Source: XYA12-FULL-58-9 sp001798605 (lineage in GTDB: Bacteria; Myxococcota; XYA12-FULL-58-9). Taken from it: DNA of 6,086 nucleotides. Positions 5,224-6,086 of this stretch are shown here, piece by piece. Position 1 is the stretch's first letter. Each line of letters opens with the position of its first letter. The position numbers and the translations under genes were made by a program. The stretch lies in assembly GCA_036736205.1 (NCBI GenBank), contig DAINMX010000320.1, forward strand, positions 1 through 6,086, given 5' to 3'. The notes under the pieces were generated by a model. That model had not been told where the DNA came from. It saw only the letters and a program-made list of their open reading frames with translations, and did no database searches.

Positions 5224-6086
5224 AGTTTGCTTGTCCCAAGTGCAGCACGCGCTATTCAATTGCCGACGAGAAGGTTCCGGCGGCAAAGACGTTGCGCTTT
5301 CCTTGCAAGAAGTGCGGCAACGTCATTCGATTGCGGCGCAAGACATCTGGGAATCAACAAATACCATCCCCTACAGGTAATGCAACTCGAGTTGCGCCTC
5401 TGGCAGAGCTCAACAAGTTGCGTGACGAGACCGTGTCACCGGCCAACGTTGCTGCACTGGCCTCTGAAGAGATCACCGCCCCCTCCGAAGTGGCACGAAG
5501 ACGCCCGGCGAAGCCAGCGGCCTTCAGTGGCGGCGAGACCCGCGTGGCACCTCTGGCAGAGCTCGCCGATTTGCGCAGCGAAGCCCGCAACAAGGCAATC
5601 AGTGAACCGGATTCGCTCGGTTTTGGTGTCACCACTCGGATCGCATCCGTCAAGGATATCAATCAGGCTCTTCTTGCCGCCCAGGATGAGGGTCCAGCTC
5701 CGGCGACCAGCGCTGCTGCGGCAGTCAACGAGCGCCCCTTGTCAATCCGAACGCCGGCACCACGGGAGCCGGCACCACGGGAGCCGGCACCACGGGAGCC
5801 GGCACCAGAGTGGTACGTTCTCATCTCTGGTAAACAGACTGGTCCCATGTCTGTCGCACAGGTGCGTGCCAAGTTCGCGGGCAAGGATATTGGGGAGCGC
5901 AACTACGTGTGGCGTGACGGCATGACGGACTGGAAACGTCTGAGTACCGTTGACGAGCTCGTCGCGTCTTTGGCGCTGCCGCCGCCGCCGATGCCACCGC
6001 TGCCGCCGCAGCAACCGACCGAGCCAAGAGGGCCCGATTCTTTGGGAATGGAATTCAGTGACTCCACTGTGGCCATGGACGTATTG
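5220..6086 (+). CDS. Zinc-ribbon (MJ0042-type) and GYF-domain protein, partial, GltJ/AgmX-like layout
   Basis: 289 codons from GTG at 5220, open to the right edge. GTG is chosen because it starts exactly at the conserved zinc-ribbon N-terminus (KFACPKCSTRYSIADEKVP) and overlaps the previous stop as GTGA. Residues 2-38: zinc ribbon with C5, C8, C29 and C32. Residues 40-195: disordered linker with two copies of TRVAPLAEL-x2-LR-x-E (56-70, 107-121) and a looser TRIASVKDINQAL (139-151), then PAPRE three times plus PAPE (179-197). Residues 198-253: GYF_2-like domain (WYVLISGKQTGPMS, VWRDGMTDWKRL). A poly-Pro stretch (254-263) follows. In Myxococcus, GltJ/AgmX has a zinc ribbon, linker, GYF domain, membrane helix and TonB-like periplasmic part; only the first half could be seen here. 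Other myxobacterial zinc-ribbon/GYF proteins share this order, so the specific role is uncertain. It probably works with the response regulator encoded just upstream. Confidence 0.85.
   Translation, partial: MKFACPKCSTRYSIADEKVPAAKTLRFPCKKCGNVIRLRRKTSGNQQIPSPTGNATRVAPLAELNKLRDETVSPANVAALASEEITAPSEVARRRPAKPAAFSGGETRVAPLAELADLRSEARNKAISEPDSLGFGVTTRIASVKDINQALLAAQDEGPAPATSAAAAVNERPLSIRTPAPREPAPREPAPREPAPEWYVLISGKQTGPMSVAQVRAKFAGKDIGERNYVWRDGMTDWKRLSTVDELVASLALPPPPMPPLPPQQPTEPRGPDSLGMEFSDSTVAMDVL
5753..5807 (+). repeat. 15-bp tandem repeat, about 3.7 copies, inside the zinc-ribbon/GYF gene
   Basis: The unit GCCGGCACCACGGGA repeats at 5753, 5768 and 5783, with a partial fourth copy at 5798-5807. 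Copies are identical, and the 15-base length keeps the frame, adding PAPRE each time to the linker before the GYF domain. Identical copies suggest recent slippage or expansion and possible length variation between strains. Confidence 0.9.

Overview
The window looks like a piece of a draft, probably metagenome-derived, genome of a Myxococcota/Bradymonadota-type (former deltaproteobacterial) organism. This is inferred from three things: the FeoB subtype, the GC-rich codon use, and a response regulator carrying MshEN and TPR domains next to an MJ0042-type zinc-ribbon/GYF protein, an architecture typical of that group. No rRNA, tRNA, mobile element or CRISPR array was seen.

Left part (1-3638, minus strand): a compact iron operon, read right to left. 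(1) A DtxR-family metal-dependent regulator with a C-terminal FeoA/SH3-like domain (3638-2737). It is split by a 100-N scaffold gap that is almost certainly artificial, because the same 55 bp lie on both sides. (2) FeoB, the ferrous iron permease (2737-638), overlapping the regulator stop by one base (TGATG). (3) A second DtxR-like regulator with a C-terminal FeoA/SH3-like domain (626 to beyond the left edge), 11 bases after feoB. No separate feoA or feoC gene is visible. A near-perfect 22-bp palindrome with DtxR-box-like arms abuts the first start codon, so autoregulation by iron is likely. The FeoB G domain has an unusual Cys cluster and atypical switch motifs.

Middle (3639-3792): a 154-bp divergent intergenic region holding the palindrome and possible promoters.

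Right part (3793-6086, plus strand): two translationally coupled genes (GTGA overlap). The first encodes a 476-residue protein with an N-terminal MshEN (type II secretion ATPase N-terminal) domain, a receiver domain with all phosphorylation residues, and C-terminal TPRs. The second runs off the right edge and encodes an N-terminal zinc ribbon, a low-complexity linker with repeated short motifs, a GYF-like domain and a Pro-rich tract. This order resembles the cytoplasmic half of the Myxococcus motility protein GltJ/AgmX. The pair is probably a signalling or scaffold module unrelated in function to the iron operon.
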